This document shows, piece after piece, positions 26,875-35,447 of a DNA stretch of 64,000 bases (the first letter of the stretch is position 1; every line of letters begins with the position of its first letter). The notes under the pieces were generated by a model. That model ran no database searches. It was given only the letters and a program-made list of their open reading frames with translations, and had not been told where the DNA came from. The stretch is from assembly GCA_947494675.1 (NCBI GenBank), contig CANLVP010000001.1, forward strand, positions 1,178,001 through 1,242,000, written 5' to 3'. Source of the DNA: an uncultured Paracoccaceae bacterium. Lineage in GTDB: Bacteria > Pseudomonadota > Alphaproteobacteria > Rhodobacterales > Rhodobacteraceae. Both the position numbers and the translations under genes were made by a program.

Positions 26875-28088
26875 TGACCCGCTCTCCGCTCGCCCCTGCC
26901 GCATTCCCGGACCTGCCCGCAATTGACGGCGTGACCTTTGCGACCGCGGCGGCGGGTGTGAAATACAAGGACCGGACCGACGTCATGTTGGCCCTTCTGG
27001 CCCCCGGCAGCACGATTGCCGGGGTCTACACACGCTCTGCGACGCGATCTGCCAACGTGTTGGATTGTCAGGCGAAAACCGGGCTCACCTCTGATGCGGG
27101 TGCCGCGATCATCGTCAATTCCGGCAACTCAAACGCCTTTACGGGCAAGGCGGGCGACGGGTCTGTCGCGCGCATTTGCGCGGCCATCGCGGACAAGACC
27201 GACATCCCGGCAGAGCGGGTGTTCACCTCATCCACGGGCGTGATCGGTGAACCGCTGCCAGACGACCGGATCACCGCAAAGATCGACGACCTGATCGCCG
27301 GTCAAAACCCAGACGCAATCGAAGCAGCTGCCAAGGCCATCATGACCACGGACACCTTCCCAAAAGGATCCGCCGCAACGGTCAGCGTTGATGGCAAGCC
27401 CGTCACAATCGCGGGGATCGCCAAAGGCTCTGGCATGATCGCCCCCGACATGGCGACAATGCTGGTTTACGTCTTTACGGACGCCAAAATTGGGCAAGCG
27501 GACCTGCAAGCGCTGCTAAGCGGGCACACCGATAAAACCTTTAATAACATCACGGTAGATAGCGACACCTCGACTTCTGACACCCTGATCATGGGTGCTA
27601 CAGGGGCATCCGGGGTGGATGTGACCGGCCATGCAGGCTTCGCCGATGCCCTGCACGATGTGATGCTGGACCTGTCCCATCAGGTGGTCCGTGACGGTGA
27701 AGGTGCCACGAAATTCGTGACCATCGCGGTGACAGGTGCGGCGTCTGACGAAGACGCCCGCAAGGTGGCGATGTCGACCGCTAACTCGCCGCTCGTCAAA
27801 ACCGCCGTCGCGGGTGAGGACCCAAATTGGGGCCGGATCGTCATGGCCGTCGGCAAGTCCGGCGCGCAAGCTGATCGTGATCGATTGCAGATCACGTTTG
27901 GCGATATTCTGGTGGCAGAAAACGGTTGGGTCGCCGCAAGCTATACCGAAGAAGCCGGGTCTAACTATATGAAAGCGCAGGATATTGTGATCGGTGTGGA
28001 CCTTGGTCTTGGCACTGGCACATCCACCGTCTGGACCTGTGATCTGACCCACGGCTACATCACAATCAACGCAGATTACCGGTCGTGA
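26874..28088 (+). CDS. argJ: Bifunctional ornithine acetyltransferase/N-acetylglutamate synthase
   Basis: ArgJ recycles acetyl groups in arginine synthesis by moving acetyl from N-acetylornithine to glutamate. The 404-residue precursor carries the autocleavage site GSGMIAPDMATMLVY, where Ala-Thr is cut and the new N-terminal Thr is the nucleophile, plus NSGNSNAFTG in the alpha chain and GEDPNWGRIVMAVG in the beta chain. Whether it is bifunctional cannot be told from sequence. argG, a later step of the same pathway, lies at 61.2 kb. Its end overlaps the mutT start by four bases. Confidence 0.96.
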   Translation: MTRSPLAPAAFPDLPAIDGVTFATAAAGVKYKDRTDVMLALLAPGSTIAGVYTRSATRSANVLDCQAKTGLTSDAGAAIIVNSGNSNAFTGKAGDGSVARICAAIADKTDIPAERVFTSSTGVIGEPLPDDRITAKIDDLIAGQNPDAIEAAAKAIMTTDTFPKGSAATVSVDGKPVTIAGIAKGSGMIAPDMATMLVYVFTDAKIGQADLQALLSGHTDKTFNNITVDSDTSTSDTLIMGATGASGVDVTGHAGFADALHDVMLDLSHQVVRDGEGATKFVTIAVTGAASDEDARKVAMSTANSPLVKTAVAGEDPNWGRIVMAVGKSGAQADRDRLQITFGDILVAENGWVAASYTEEAGSNYMKAQDIVIGVDLGLGTGTSTVWTCDLTHGYITINADYRS

Positions 28089-28483
28089 AGGTCATTCTTG
28101 TTTCTGCCGTGGCCCTGATCGACGTCGATGGCCGGGTGCTTCTGGCGCAGCGGCCAGAGGGTAAATCCATGGCAGGCCTATGGGAATTTCCCGGTGGCAA
28201 GGTTGAGGCTGGCGAAACGCCAGAGGTCGCCCTGATCCGCGAATTGGAAGAAGAACTGGGGATCAACACCTGGGAAAGCTGCCTTGCGCCACTGACCTTT
28301 GCATCCCACAGCTATGATGACTTCCACCTGCTGATGCCGCTCTTTGCCTGTCGCAAATGGGAGGGCACGCCGCAGTCGAAGGAAGGCCAAGCGCTCAAAT
28401 GGGTGCGGGCCAATCAACTGCGCGACTACCCGATGCCCGCAGCGGACGTCCCCCTGATCCCGATCCTGCGCGATTGGTTATAG
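28085..28483 (+). CDS. mutT: 8-oxo-dGTP diphosphatase MutT
   Basis: The 132-residue Nudix hydrolase removes 8-oxo-dGTP from the nucleotide pool, preventing A:T to C:G transversions. The Nudix box is complete: GKVEAGETPEVALIRELEEELGI (about residues 38-60, G-x5-E-x7-REUXEE-x-G). Short length, LWEFPGGKVE and LAQRPEGKSMAGLWE near the N-terminus are typical of MutT proper. Start GTG overlaps the argJ stop (GTGA). The protein ends before a 205-bp regulatory gap. Confidence 0.92.
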   Translation: MKVILVSAVALIDVDGRVLLAQRPEGKSMAGLWEFPGGKVEAGETPEVALIRELEEELGINTWESCLAPLTFASHSYDDFHLLMPLFACRKWEGTPQSKEGQALKWVRANQLRDYPMPAADVPLIPILRDWL

Positions 28484-28553
28484 CGCCAAAGATTAACGTG
28501 CCACGATTCGCCAAAGTACGCTGGTTAATGCGGCGATTTTGGCAGGTTGACGC

Positions 28554-28589
28554 GTACACCACCTGTACACGACCCGTACACAACCCGTG
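28554..28589 (+). repeat. Three tandem 11-bp repeats upstream of the cytochrome c gene
   Basis: The units are GTACACCACCT (28554-28564), GTACACGACCC (28565-28575) and GTACACAACCC (28576-28586), with the start of a fourth (GTG). The 11-bp period puts each unit near one helical turn, on the same DNA face. The array sits in the 205-bp gap between mutT and the cytochrome gene, about 100 bases before its start. A related array lies at 63241. Confidence 0.75.
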
Positions 28590-28614
28590 ATGACAAAATC
28601 CAAAATGCCCCGGA

Positions 28615-28646
28615 TTAATGCAGCGTTCTTAACCATGAAATGTTAA
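28615..28646 (+). promoter_or_regulatory. Three TTAA sites at 14-bp spacing, including a TTAACCAT box
   Basis: TTAA occurs at 28615, 28629 and 28643, each exactly 14 bases after the last, just before the cytochrome c gene; two further TTAA are at 28493 and 28525. The middle one reads TTAACCAT, the form of a known CtrA half-site. The canonical CtrA box is TTAA-N7-TTAA, so N10 is not a match; the regulator is uncertain. Confidence 0.4.
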
Positions 28647-28688
28647 GAGAATATTCACCAAGTTGTTGGCATTTTAGAGAACCACGTC

Positions 28689-29126
28689 ATGAGATTTCGC
28701 CTTCCAATCATCTTGCCGGTACTGGCATTTGCAACGGTCGCCGGCGCGCATAGTGGCGTGAAGGACCCGACCGTCATGGCGCGGATGAATGGCATGACGG
28801 ATTTGGGTCGCGCGTCCAAGACCCTGGGCGAGATGATGCAGGGCAAGACAGCGTTTGATGCCGGTGCGGCCCAAGCCGCTGCAGCGGAACTGGCGACACA
28901 AGCCGCGCTAATCCCAGACCGGTTTCGCGACCCGGCCACCGATCCAAAGTCAGAGGCGCTGCCGATCATTTGGGAGCAGTTTGACGATTTCCTTGCGATT
29001 GCAGCCCGGATGAAAGTCGCAGCCGAATCCGCGCAGGGCATCACGACGCTGGATGATTTGAACGCGGCCTTTGCGGCCATCGGGCAGACCTGCCGGGACT
29101 GCCACCGGACATATCGCAAACCATAA
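28689..29126 (+). CDS. Exported class II cytochrome c (c'/c556 type)
   Basis: The 145-residue protein has a signal peptide ending VAGA (about residue 20) and a helical, alanine-rich mature part that fits a four-helix bundle. The haem-binding CxxCH is CRDCH at residues 135-139, near the C-terminus, which is the hallmark of class II cytochromes rather than class I. Such proteins bind nitric oxide or act as soluble electron carriers in the periplasm; which applies here is unknown. It stands alone between a repeat-rich upstream region and a bidirectional terminator. Confidence 0.9.
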   Translation: MRFRLPIILPVLAFATVAGAHSGVKDPTVMARMNGMTDLGRASKTLGEMMQGKTAFDAGAAQAAAAELATQAALIPDRFRDPATDPKSEALPIIWEQFDDFLAIAARMKVAAESAQGITTLDDLNAAFAAIGQTCRDCHRTYRKP

Positions 29127-29138
29127 CCCAGCAACGAA

Positions 29139-29162
29139 AAAGGCCACCCGAAGGTGGCCTTT
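29139..29162. terminator. Bidirectional terminator between the cytochrome gene and infB
   Basis: AAAGGCCACC (29139-29148) pairs perfectly with GGTGGCCTTT (29153-29162) around a CGAA tetraloop. It lies between two convergent stop codons, with A-rich sequence on one side and TTT on the other, so it can serve both the cytochrome gene and infB. Confidence 0.85.
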
Positions 29163-29183
29163 GATCTGTTTTGGAGGGTCGGA

Positions 29184-31664
29184 TCAGAGCGTCCGCTCGA
29201 CCTCTTCACGCTCGAAGATTTCGATCACATCGTCGGGGCGGATGTCGTCGTAGTTTTCGAACGCCATGCCGCACTCTTGACCGGACTGAACCTCTGGCAC
29301 TTCGTCCTTGAAGCGCTTGAGCGTCTTGAGCGTGCCTTCGTGAATGACCACGTTGTCGCGCAGCAGGCGGACGCCTGCGGAACGGCGGGCGACACCTTCG
29401 GTGACCAGACAACCGGCAACTTTGCCGACGCCTGTGACCTTGAAGACCTCTTTGATGTTGGCGTAGCCGATGAACTTTTCCTTGATCTCGGCAGAGAGCA
29501 GGCCAGAGGCTGCTGCTTTGACGTCATCAACAAGGTCATAGATCACCGAGTAATAGCGGATCTCGACACCCTTTTGGTTCGCCACGTTCCGGGCCGTTGC
29601 ATTGGCACGGACGTTGAAGCCAAAGACCGGCGCGCCAGAGGCTTCGGCCAGGCCCACATCGGTTTCGGTGATCGCACCGACGCCGGAATGCAGCACCCGC
29701 ACGCGGACCTCTTCGTTACCAATTTTCTCCATCGCTTGCACGATGGCTTCGGCAGAGCCTTGCACGTCAGCCTTCACCAGAATTGGCAGCTCTGACACAT
29801 CCTCGTTCGCTTTGGCGTTGGCCATCAGCTGTTCAAGGGTTGTCGCGGCACCGGCAGCGGCACGTTTGTCTTTTGCCGCCTTTTCACGGTAGTCGGCGAT
29901 TTCACGCGCTTGCGCTTCGGTGTCGACCACGTTCAGCACGTCGCCCGCTTCGGGTGTGCCGTTGAGGCCGAGGACCTCAACCGGAACCGATGGACCGGCT
30001 TCTTTGACGCGGTCGCCCTTGTCGTCGATCAGCGCGCGGACTTTACCCCACTGCTCACCCACAACAAAGATATCACCCTGCTTGAGCGTGCCGTTCTGAA
30101 CCAGAACGGTGGCCACAGGACCACGGCCCACATCAAGCTGCGCCTCGATCACCGCGCCAGAGGCGGAGCGGTCGGGGTTGGCTTTCAGTTCCAGAATTTC
30201 AGCTTGCAGCGCGATAGCCTCAAGCAATTCGGGCAGGCCCTGACCAGTGATGGCCGAGACCTCAACATCCTGCACGTCACCTGACATCTCTTCCACGATC
30301 ACCTCGTGCTGGAGAAGATCGGTGCGCACTTTCATCGGATCAGCCGCAGGGCGGTCGATCTTGTTGATGGCCACGATCATCGGCACGTTGGCCGCCTTGG
30401 CGTGGTTGATCGCCTCAATCGTTTGCGGCATGACCGCATCGTCAGCAGCGACAACAAGCACAACGATATCAGTGACTTGCGCACCACGCGAGCGCATTGA
30501 CGTAAACGCCGCGTGGCCCGGTGTATCAAGGAATGACAACAGCTGACCGCTATCGGTTTTGACCTGATAGGCACCGATATGCTGGGTAATGCCGCCAGCC
30601 TCACCAGCCACAACGCGGGCGTTGCGGATGGCGTCAAGCAGCGAAGTCTTACCGTGGTCAACGTGGCCCATGATCGTGATGATCGGGGCGCGCGGCTTCA
30701 GGTCTTCTTCTTTGTCTTCGACTTGGTCGATCACCTGTTCCACGTCCGCGTCAGAGACGCGGACAACGGTGTGGCCGAATTCTTCGATGATCAGTTCCGC
30801 TGTATCCGCGTCGATGGTCTGCGTTTGCGTCGCCATGATGCCGTTGGTCATCAGCGCCTTGACCACGTCAGAAACGCGTTCGGACATCCGGTTGGCCAAT
30901 TCGCCGACGGTGATCGCTTCGGGCAGGGCCACGTCGCGGAAAACCTTTTCGCGTTCGGCAGAGGCACCCATCGCCTTGGCGCGGGCGCGGTCCTGTTTCC
31001 GCTTCATCGCGGCCATGGATTTCTGACGACCACCGCCGCCACGCAGGGCGTCGTTCAGCGTCAGCTTGCCAGAGCGGCGACCATCGTCATCCGAACGGCC
31101 CTTGCCAGGCTTGTTGTTGCGATCCTGATTTGCGCGATCGCGATCGGTTTTCGCGGGCGCACGTGTTGGACGGTCAATCGCGGCCTCACCGGGAACGGCA
31201 GCAGCGGGAGGTGTCGCAGCAGCAGCCTTGGCGGTTTCAGCGGCGCGTTTCTTCGCCTCTTCTTCCTCGGCCTTGGCCTTGGCACGTTCTTCGCGTGCGC
31301 GGTCCTCTGCCTCTTTGGCTTCGGCTTCGGCACGGCGGCGGTCACGCTCTGCGGCGCGCTCTTTCTCTTCGGCTTCGCGCTTGGCGGCCTCTTCGGTCTC
31401 GCGGGCCTTGGCCATCGCGAGCGCCTTCATCCGGCGTTCGAGTTCCGCATCCGAGATACCCGCAGGACGCTTGGAGGGATCACCACCAATCGGGGCCGAT
31501 CCGCCAGCGCTTGGCTTTGCCGCGCCCGGCTTGGGCACCACAACGCGCTTGCGCTTGGTTTCCACCACAACGTTCTTGGTCCGCCCATGCGAAAAGCTTT
31601 GCTTTACGTTGCTGGGTCGCGATCCACCAAGACCGAGTGTCTTTTTGCCGTCGTTATCGCTCAT
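29184..31664 (-). CDS. infB: Translation initiation factor IF-2
   Basis: IF-2 is the GTPase that places initiator tRNA on the ribosome. The 826-residue protein has an N-terminal segment [20 protein letters not shown] typical of alphaproteobacteria, a highly charged Ala/Lys/Glu-rich coiled region (about 70-190), the IF2_N motif, and the GTPase domain with [12 protein letters not shown] (G1), DTPGHAAF (G3) and NKIDRP (G4), then domains II-IV. ATG at 31664 is chosen; an upstream frame extension overlaps the preceding gene. Four bases separate it from the ylxR-family gene. Confidence 0.97.
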   Translation of the reverse strand: MSDNDGKKTLGLGGSRPSNVKQSFSHGRTKNVVVETKRKRVVVPKPGAAKPSAGGSAPIGGDPSKRPAGISDAELERRMKALAMAKARETEEAAKREAEEKERAAERDRRRAEAEAKEAEDRAREERAKAKAEEEEAKKRAAETAKAAAATPPAAAVPGEAAIDRPTRAPAKTDRDRANQDRNNKPGKGRSDDDGRRSGKLTLNDALRGGGGRQKSMAAMKRKQDRARAKAMGASAEREKVFRDVALPEAITVGELANRMSERVSDVVKALMTNGIMATQTQTIDADTAELIIEEFGHTVVRVSDADVEQVIDQVEDKEEDLKPRAPIITIMGHVDHGKTSLLDAIRNARVVAGEAGGITQHIGAYQVKTDSGQLLSFLDTPGHAAFTSMRSRGAQVTDIVVLVVAADDAVMPQTIEAINHAKAANVPMIVAINKIDRPAADPMKVRTDLLQHEVIVEEMSGDVQDVEVSAITGQGLPELLEAIALQAEILELKANPDRSASGAVIEAQLDVGRGPVATVLVQNGTLKQGDIFVVGEQWGKVRALIDDKGDRVKEAGPSVPVEVLGLNGTPEAGDVLNVVDTEAQAREIADYREKAAKDKRAAAGAATTLEQLMANAKANEDVSELPILVKADVQGSAEAIVQAMEKIGNEEVRVRVLHSGVGAITETDVGLAEASGAPVFGFNVRANATARNVANQKGVEIRYYSVIYDLVDDVKAAASGLLSAEIKEKFIGYANIKEVFKVTGVGKVAGCLVTEGVARRSAGVRLLRDNVVIHEGTLKTLKRFKDEVPEVQSGQECGMAFENYDDIRPDDVIEIFEREEVERTL

Positions 31665-31668
31665 CGAG

Positions 31669-32295
31669 TTACTTGTCCTTCCCGGTGGCAGTCGCACCAC
31701 CGTCAATCTCGCGCAAGCCGTTCAGCTTTGCGGCTTCCTCTACTACACGGTCGCTGAGTCTGCCAGTGGCGAGCGCGCCATGTATCACACTTTGCCGCCC
31801 AAATGCCAAACCCAATTCCGTCGCTGTCAAACAGCCAAAATATCGGGCCCCTTCGGGCGTCCATAATTTCGCTTTGCCCCGCTCAGACCCGTCAGAGGCC
31901 TGCAACAGAACGCGGACGCGCTCACCACCGGCGAGCCAGCCCTTTACCTTTTCAAATCCGCAAACCGCGCTGCCCGCTTTGCGGGTCAATGCGATCAGGT
32001 CCACAACGCGGCGCGCCAGTTGTCTTTCAACTTCCTGTGCCAAACCTTCCGGCACCGTGACGGCCTGTTTCGCAGAGCGGCTAAACTGCCCCTTTGTCGC
32101 AATTTCAAGCGCGGCACGGTCGGCAGAGACATACATGCCCCGCCCCGGTAGCTTGCCCAGAATATCAGGCACCACAGCATTGTCGGGACCGACAACAAAG
32201 CGGATCAACCCTGATTTGGGCTGGCTTTCGGCCGTGACGATGCACCGGCGTTCCGGCCCATCGTCTCTGTTCTTTTTACCACCGCCCCGCGTCAT
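31669..32295 (-). CDS. YlxR/L7Ae-type RNA-binding protein
   Basis: The 208-residue protein joins an N-terminal YlxR (DUF448) domain, with [13 protein letters not shown] and [17 protein letters not shown], to a C-terminal L7Ae-like segment ([22 protein letters not shown]). This two-domain form between nusA and infB is common in alphaproteobacteria; a role in rRNA processing or RNase P regulation has been proposed for YlxR. ATG at 32295 gives a 22-base gap from the nusA stop and starts just before the conserved part, although its ribosome binding site is weak; in-frame codons upstream lie inside nusA. Confidence 0.85.
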   Translation of the reverse strand: MTRGGGKKNRDDGPERRCIVTAESQPKSGLIRFVVGPDNAVVPDILGKLPGRGMYVSADRAALEIATKGQFSRSAKQAVTVPEGLAQEVERQLARRVVDLIALTRKAGSAVCGFEKVKGWLAGGERVRVLLQASDGSERGKAKLWTPEGARYFGCLTATELGLAFGRQSVIHGALATGRLSDRVVEEAAKLNGLREIDGGATATGKDK

Positions 32296-32317
32296 CGCGT
32301 CTGGGATCAGAGGCCCA

Positions 32318-33943
32318 TCAGGCCTCCGCCTCCGCGTTTGCTTCGGCGTCGTCGGCTTCGCCTTCTTCTTCGTCGGCCACCAGATCTGCGGGATCAACCC
32401 AACCCAGCATCACACGGGCGGTCATGACCATATTTTGCGCCTCTTCAAGGCTGACGTCAAATGGCTCTAGCACGCCGTCGTCTTTGGAGCGTTCGCCATC
32501 GATGGTTGTCCAGCCACCGGCCAGTTCCCAGTCGGCACAGGTTGCGAAGTCTTCCAGCGTTTTCACGCCATCCTCGGCCAGTGCCTGGATCATCAGAGGG
32601 GTCAGACCCTCAAAGTTGACCAGCGAGTCCTCGACGCCCAGCGCGCGGGCGGCTTCCATGGCTTTGTTGTTGATCGCCTCAAGGTAGTCGCGGGCACGGG
32701 CCTGCAATTCGCCTGCGGTGCCTTCGTCGACACCTTCGATGACCAGCAGTTCCTCAACCTCGACGTAAGCAACCTCTTCAAGGTTGGTGAAGCCTTCGGA
32801 GACCAGAAGCTGGGCAAAGAATTCGTCCAGATCAAGCGCATCCATAAAGAGCTTTGTGCGGACCTCGAACTCGGCCTGACGACGCTTGGATTCTTCTTCC
32901 TCGGTCAGGATGTCGATATCAAGGCCGGTCAGTTGCGACGCAAGGCGCACGTTCTGGCCGCGACGGCCAATGGCGAGCGACAGCTGCTCTTCGGGCACGA
33001 CAACTTCGATTTTGCCGGCTTCTTCATCAAGAACAACCTTGGAGACCTCAGCAGGCTGAAGCGCGTTCACAAGGAAGGTCGGCATGTCTTCATTCCAAGG
33101 AATGATGTCGATTTTCTCGCCCTGAAGCTCGTTCACGACGGCCTGCACGCGGGAACCCCGCATACCGACACAGGCACCGACAGGATCGATAGAGCCGTCG
33201 TAAGAGATGACGGCGATCTTGGCGCGCGAACCAGGGTCACGGGCGACGGCCTTAATCTCGATAATGCCTTCGTAGATTTCAGGCACTTCCATTTTGAAGA
33301 GCTCGGCCATGAATTCAGGCGCTGTGCGCGACAGGAAGATCTGCGGCCCGCGCTGTTCGCGGCGCACGTCCTTGATGAAGCAACGGATACGGTCGTTGGG
33401 GCGATAGGCCTCGCGCCCGATCTTTTCGTTGCGGCGCAGGATCGCTTCGCCAGCGCCCACATCGACGATGACGTTGCCGTATTCCTCGCGCTTGACCATC
33501 GCGTTGATGATCGTGCCAGCGCGGTCTTTGAATTCTTCGTATTGCTTGTCACGCTCGGCTTCGCGGACCTTTTGCAGGATCACCTGCTTGGCGCTTTGCG
33601 CAGCGATCCGGCCCAGTTCAACCGGTGGCACCTCTTCGATCAGCTGTTGGCCGATCTCGGGGTTTTCCATGTATTGCTTCGCCTGCTCGACGGTAAACTC
33701 GGCCTGATAGTTTTCAAGTTCTTCTTCCTCGACCACGGTGCGGACGCGGGTGAAGGTCGCCTTGCCGGTCTTGCGGTCAATCGCGACACGGATGTCCATC
33801 TCTGCGCCGTAGCGGGACTTTGCCGCACGGGCGAGCGATTCTTCCATCGCTTCGACCACCAGATTGGGGTCGATCATCTTTTCGCGGGCCACGGCCTCGG
33901 CTGTTTGCAGCAGCTCAAGCTGGTTGGCAGATGTGATTGCCAT
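32318..33943 (-). CDS. nusA: Transcription termination/antitermination factor NusA
   Basis: NusA binds RNA polymerase and controls pausing, termination and rRNA antitermination. The 541 residues contain the N-terminal RNAP-binding domain ([20 protein letters not shown]), an S1 domain (about 140-200), two KH domains with [15 protein letters not shown] and [16 protein letters not shown], and C-terminal helix-hairpin-helix acidic repeats, ending in a low-complexity [13 protein letters not shown] tail. Its start overlaps the rimP stop by one base. It is also a candidate for autoregulation through the rimP leader terminator. Confidence 0.97.
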   Translation of the reverse strand: MAITSANQLELLQTAEAVAREKMIDPNLVVEAMEESLARAAKSRYGAEMDIRVAIDRKTGKATFTRVRTVVEEEELENYQAEFTVEQAKQYMENPEIGQQLIEEVPPVELGRIAAQSAKQVILQKVREAERDKQYEEFKDRAGTIINAMVKREEYGNVIVDVGAGEAILRRNEKIGREAYRPNDRIRCFIKDVRREQRGPQIFLSRTAPEFMAELFKMEVPEIYEGIIEIKAVARDPGSRAKIAVISYDGSIDPVGACVGMRGSRVQAVVNELQGEKIDIIPWNEDMPTFLVNALQPAEVSKVVLDEEAGKIEVVVPEEQLSLAIGRRGQNVRLASQLTGLDIDILTEEEESKRRQAEFEVRTKLFMDALDLDEFFAQLLVSEGFTNLEEVAYVEVEELLVIEGVDEGTAGELQARARDYLEAINNKAMEAARALGVEDSLVNFEGLTPLMIQALAEDGVKTLEDFATCADWELAGGWTTIDGERSKDDGVLEPFDVSLEEAQNMVMTARVMLGWVDPADLVADEEEGEADDAEANAEAEA

Positions 33944-34569
33944 CAGGTCTTCTCCTTGTTGGCGCTGGGGCGCTTTTTGGATGTTTTACGGGGCGCGACG
34001 TTTTCGTCGCTGTCGATAATGGTTTCGATCTCGTCGAATTGGCTTTCGTCGATCTGGCCTGCATCTTTGCGGCCCTTGAGCACGTCGCGGATCAGCTCAT
34101 CCGTCAGGACCAGCTTGGCGTCGGTCAGCCATTCAAATTTCAGGCCGATGGTGCCTTCTTCGATCTCGATCAGCACGTCGTCGCCATCGATGCCAGCAAG
34201 CTCGCCCTTAAAGCGGCGGCGGCCATCGATGAGTTCTTCGGTTTCAAGCTTGGCCTCGAACCCTTGCCATTGGTCAAAGTCCTTGAGCCGGGTCAGGGGG
34301 CGGTCGATGCCGGGGCTGGAGACTTCGAGCGTATAGGCGTCAAGAATCGGGTCCTCGACATCCAGCACAGCGGAAATGGCGGTGCTGATCTGACCGCATT
34401 CATCAACCTCGATCGTGCCATCGGGTTTCTGTGCCATGATCTGCAGGATGCTTTCCTTGCCGCTCATCAAGCGCACGCGCACGATCTCATACCCCATATC
34501 CTCAACGGCGGGGGTGATGATTTCTGCGATACGGCGGTCAATGGCCGCTTTGGCGATCATGTCGGTCAT
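33943..34569 (-). CDS. rimP: Ribosome maturation factor RimP
   Basis: RimP is needed for late assembly of the 30S subunit. The 208-residue protein has the two expected domains, with [39 protein letters not shown] and a C-terminal SH3-like part ([20 protein letters not shown]). The C-terminal tail is basic ([15 protein letters not shown]). ATG at 34569 follows a strong GGAGAG five bases upstream; a second ATG three codons on is possible. It heads the rimP-nusA-ylxR-infB operon. Confidence 0.94.
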   Translation of the reverse strand: MTDMIAKAAIDRRIAEIITPAVEDMGYEIVRVRLMSGKESILQIMAQKPDGTIEVDECGQISTAISAVLDVEDPILDAYTLEVSSPGIDRPLTRLKDFDQWQGFEAKLETEELIDGRRRFKGELAGIDGDDVLIEIEEGTIGLKFEWLTDAKLVLTDELIRDVLKGRKDAGQIDESQFDEIETIIDSDENVAPRKTSKKRPSANKEKT

Positions 34570-34584
34570 GCGCTCTCCAGGCAC

Positions 34585-34608
34585 AAAAAAACGGGCGCGC
34601 GGCCCGTT
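34585..34608 (-). terminator. Terminator-like hairpin in the rimP leader
   Basis: Read on the minus strand, AACGGGC (34608-34602) and GCCCGTT (34596-34590) form a perfect 7-bp stem around CGCGC, followed by a T-run to 34585. It lies only 15 bases before the rimP start and downstream of the promoter at 34657-34685, so it stands inside the leader, a position expected of an attenuator rather than of a gene-end terminator. Confidence 0.7.
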
Positions 34609-34656
34609 ACGATTTCGGTGGTGCAGGGGGTGGAAGCCTGCGCCGCTGTTGTCAAC

Positions 34657-34685
34657 CATATAGGCTATGGTCAGCAGAGGCGCAA
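34657..34685 (-). promoter_or_regulatory. Promoter of the rimP-nusA-infB operon with an overlapping inverted repeat
   Basis: On the minus strand TTGCGC (34685-34680) and TATATG (34662-34657) are separated by exactly 17 bases, close to the sigma-70 consensus. The expected start is near 34650, about 80 bases before rimP. The inverted repeat ACCATA-TAGGC-TATGGT (34655-34671) covers the -10 box, which could make it a repressor site. Confidence 0.6.
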
Positions 34686-34694
34686 GGCCCGGTG

Positions 34695-35294
34695 TTACTG
34701 GCCCAAAAGCGCGTTCAATTCTTCGACCACACTGCCGTTGAGTTCCTGCCCGCCGGTCAAAGCGGCCTTTGCAACCGCGAGCTGGTCTGCTGCCATATAA
34801 TAGATATCGACAGAGGCATTGTAACGGATCGCTGCGGACTGCAATTGGTCAAAGTGATCGCCGTTTGGGAAAGTCGCAAGCTGACCGGCCAAGGACATGT
34901 TCGACAGCGCCTCGTATTCGGCATGCAGCTGCATGGTCCGGGCGTAGGCCGATTGGGTCAGGCGTGTCATCTTGTGATACATCTGGATTTTGGCTTGATG
35001 GTTAAGGCCGTGGCTGGTGTTGCGTGGCCGCGAGTTTGCCGCGCGCCCTGCCTGATCCGACGCGGTGGCCTGCAGGACCGATGACACAGAGGCTGTTGCC
35101 GTGCTTTGGGCGCTTGCGGGGTTGGCCATACGACCATTCTTGGAATCGATCCCGGATGCGGCAACGGATTGCACCGTACGCACTGTTTTTCCGTCAGCGG
35201 TAACGGGGCCTGCCAAAACGGCAGCACAGATCACAGCAAGGCAGGGGATGCCGAGCCGGAAACTGGTCAGTTGAATGAGCGAAAACACAGCCAC
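34695..35294 (-). CDS. Exported helical protein of unknown function
   Basis: I do not recognise this protein (199 residues). It has a signal peptide (hydrophobic core [16 protein letters not shown], cleavage near PVTADG) and a mostly helical mature part rich in Ala, Ser and Gln, with phrases [19 protein letters not shown] and [16 protein letters not shown]; it is probably periplasmic. GTG at 35294 is chosen since GGAGG lies five bases upstream and the signal peptide then begins properly; the frame stays open further upstream. Its stop lies just before the rimP promoter. No known domain is visible. Confidence 0.6.
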   Translation of the reverse strand: MAVFSLIQLTSFRLGIPCLAVICAAVLAGPVTADGKTVRTVQSVAASGIDSKNGRMANPASAQSTATASVSSVLQATASDQAGRAANSRPRNTSHGLNHQAKIQMYHKMTRLTQSAYARTMQLHAEYEALSNMSLAGQLATFPNGDHFDQLQSAAIRYNASVDIYYMAADQLAVAKAALTGGQELNGSVVEELNALLGQ

Positions 35295-35397
35295 AGCGGC
35301 CTCCAATACGCAAAATACTTTGAATTGCGATAGACGTGAATTGGGGCGGTTTTCTGACGTTTGAGCGAAAAATTGGCTCAAAATGATCATAAAACGC

Positions 35398-35425
35398 AAA
35401 CGCCCCGCACAATGGCGGGGCGTTT
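35398..35425. terminator. Terminator after the peptide ABC importer operon
   Basis: AAACGCCCCGC (35398-35408) pairs perfectly over 11 bases with GCGGGGCGTTT (35415-35425) around ACAATG. It lies 23 bases beyond the stop of the substrate-binding protein gene on the minus strand, where it is followed by a T-rich stretch. Confidence 0.85.
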
Positions 35426-35447
35426 ACCGTGATTGTTTCGATTTGGC

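Noticed and set aside
28493-28646. A canonical CtrA operator before the cytochrome gene
   Set aside because: TTAA spacing here is N10, not the N7 of the established site, so only a tentative regulatory call was made.
30579-32470. Two long plus-strand frames opposite infB and nusA
   Set aside because: They oppose repetitive charged coding DNA of IF-2 and have low-complexity Arg/Ser-rich translations.
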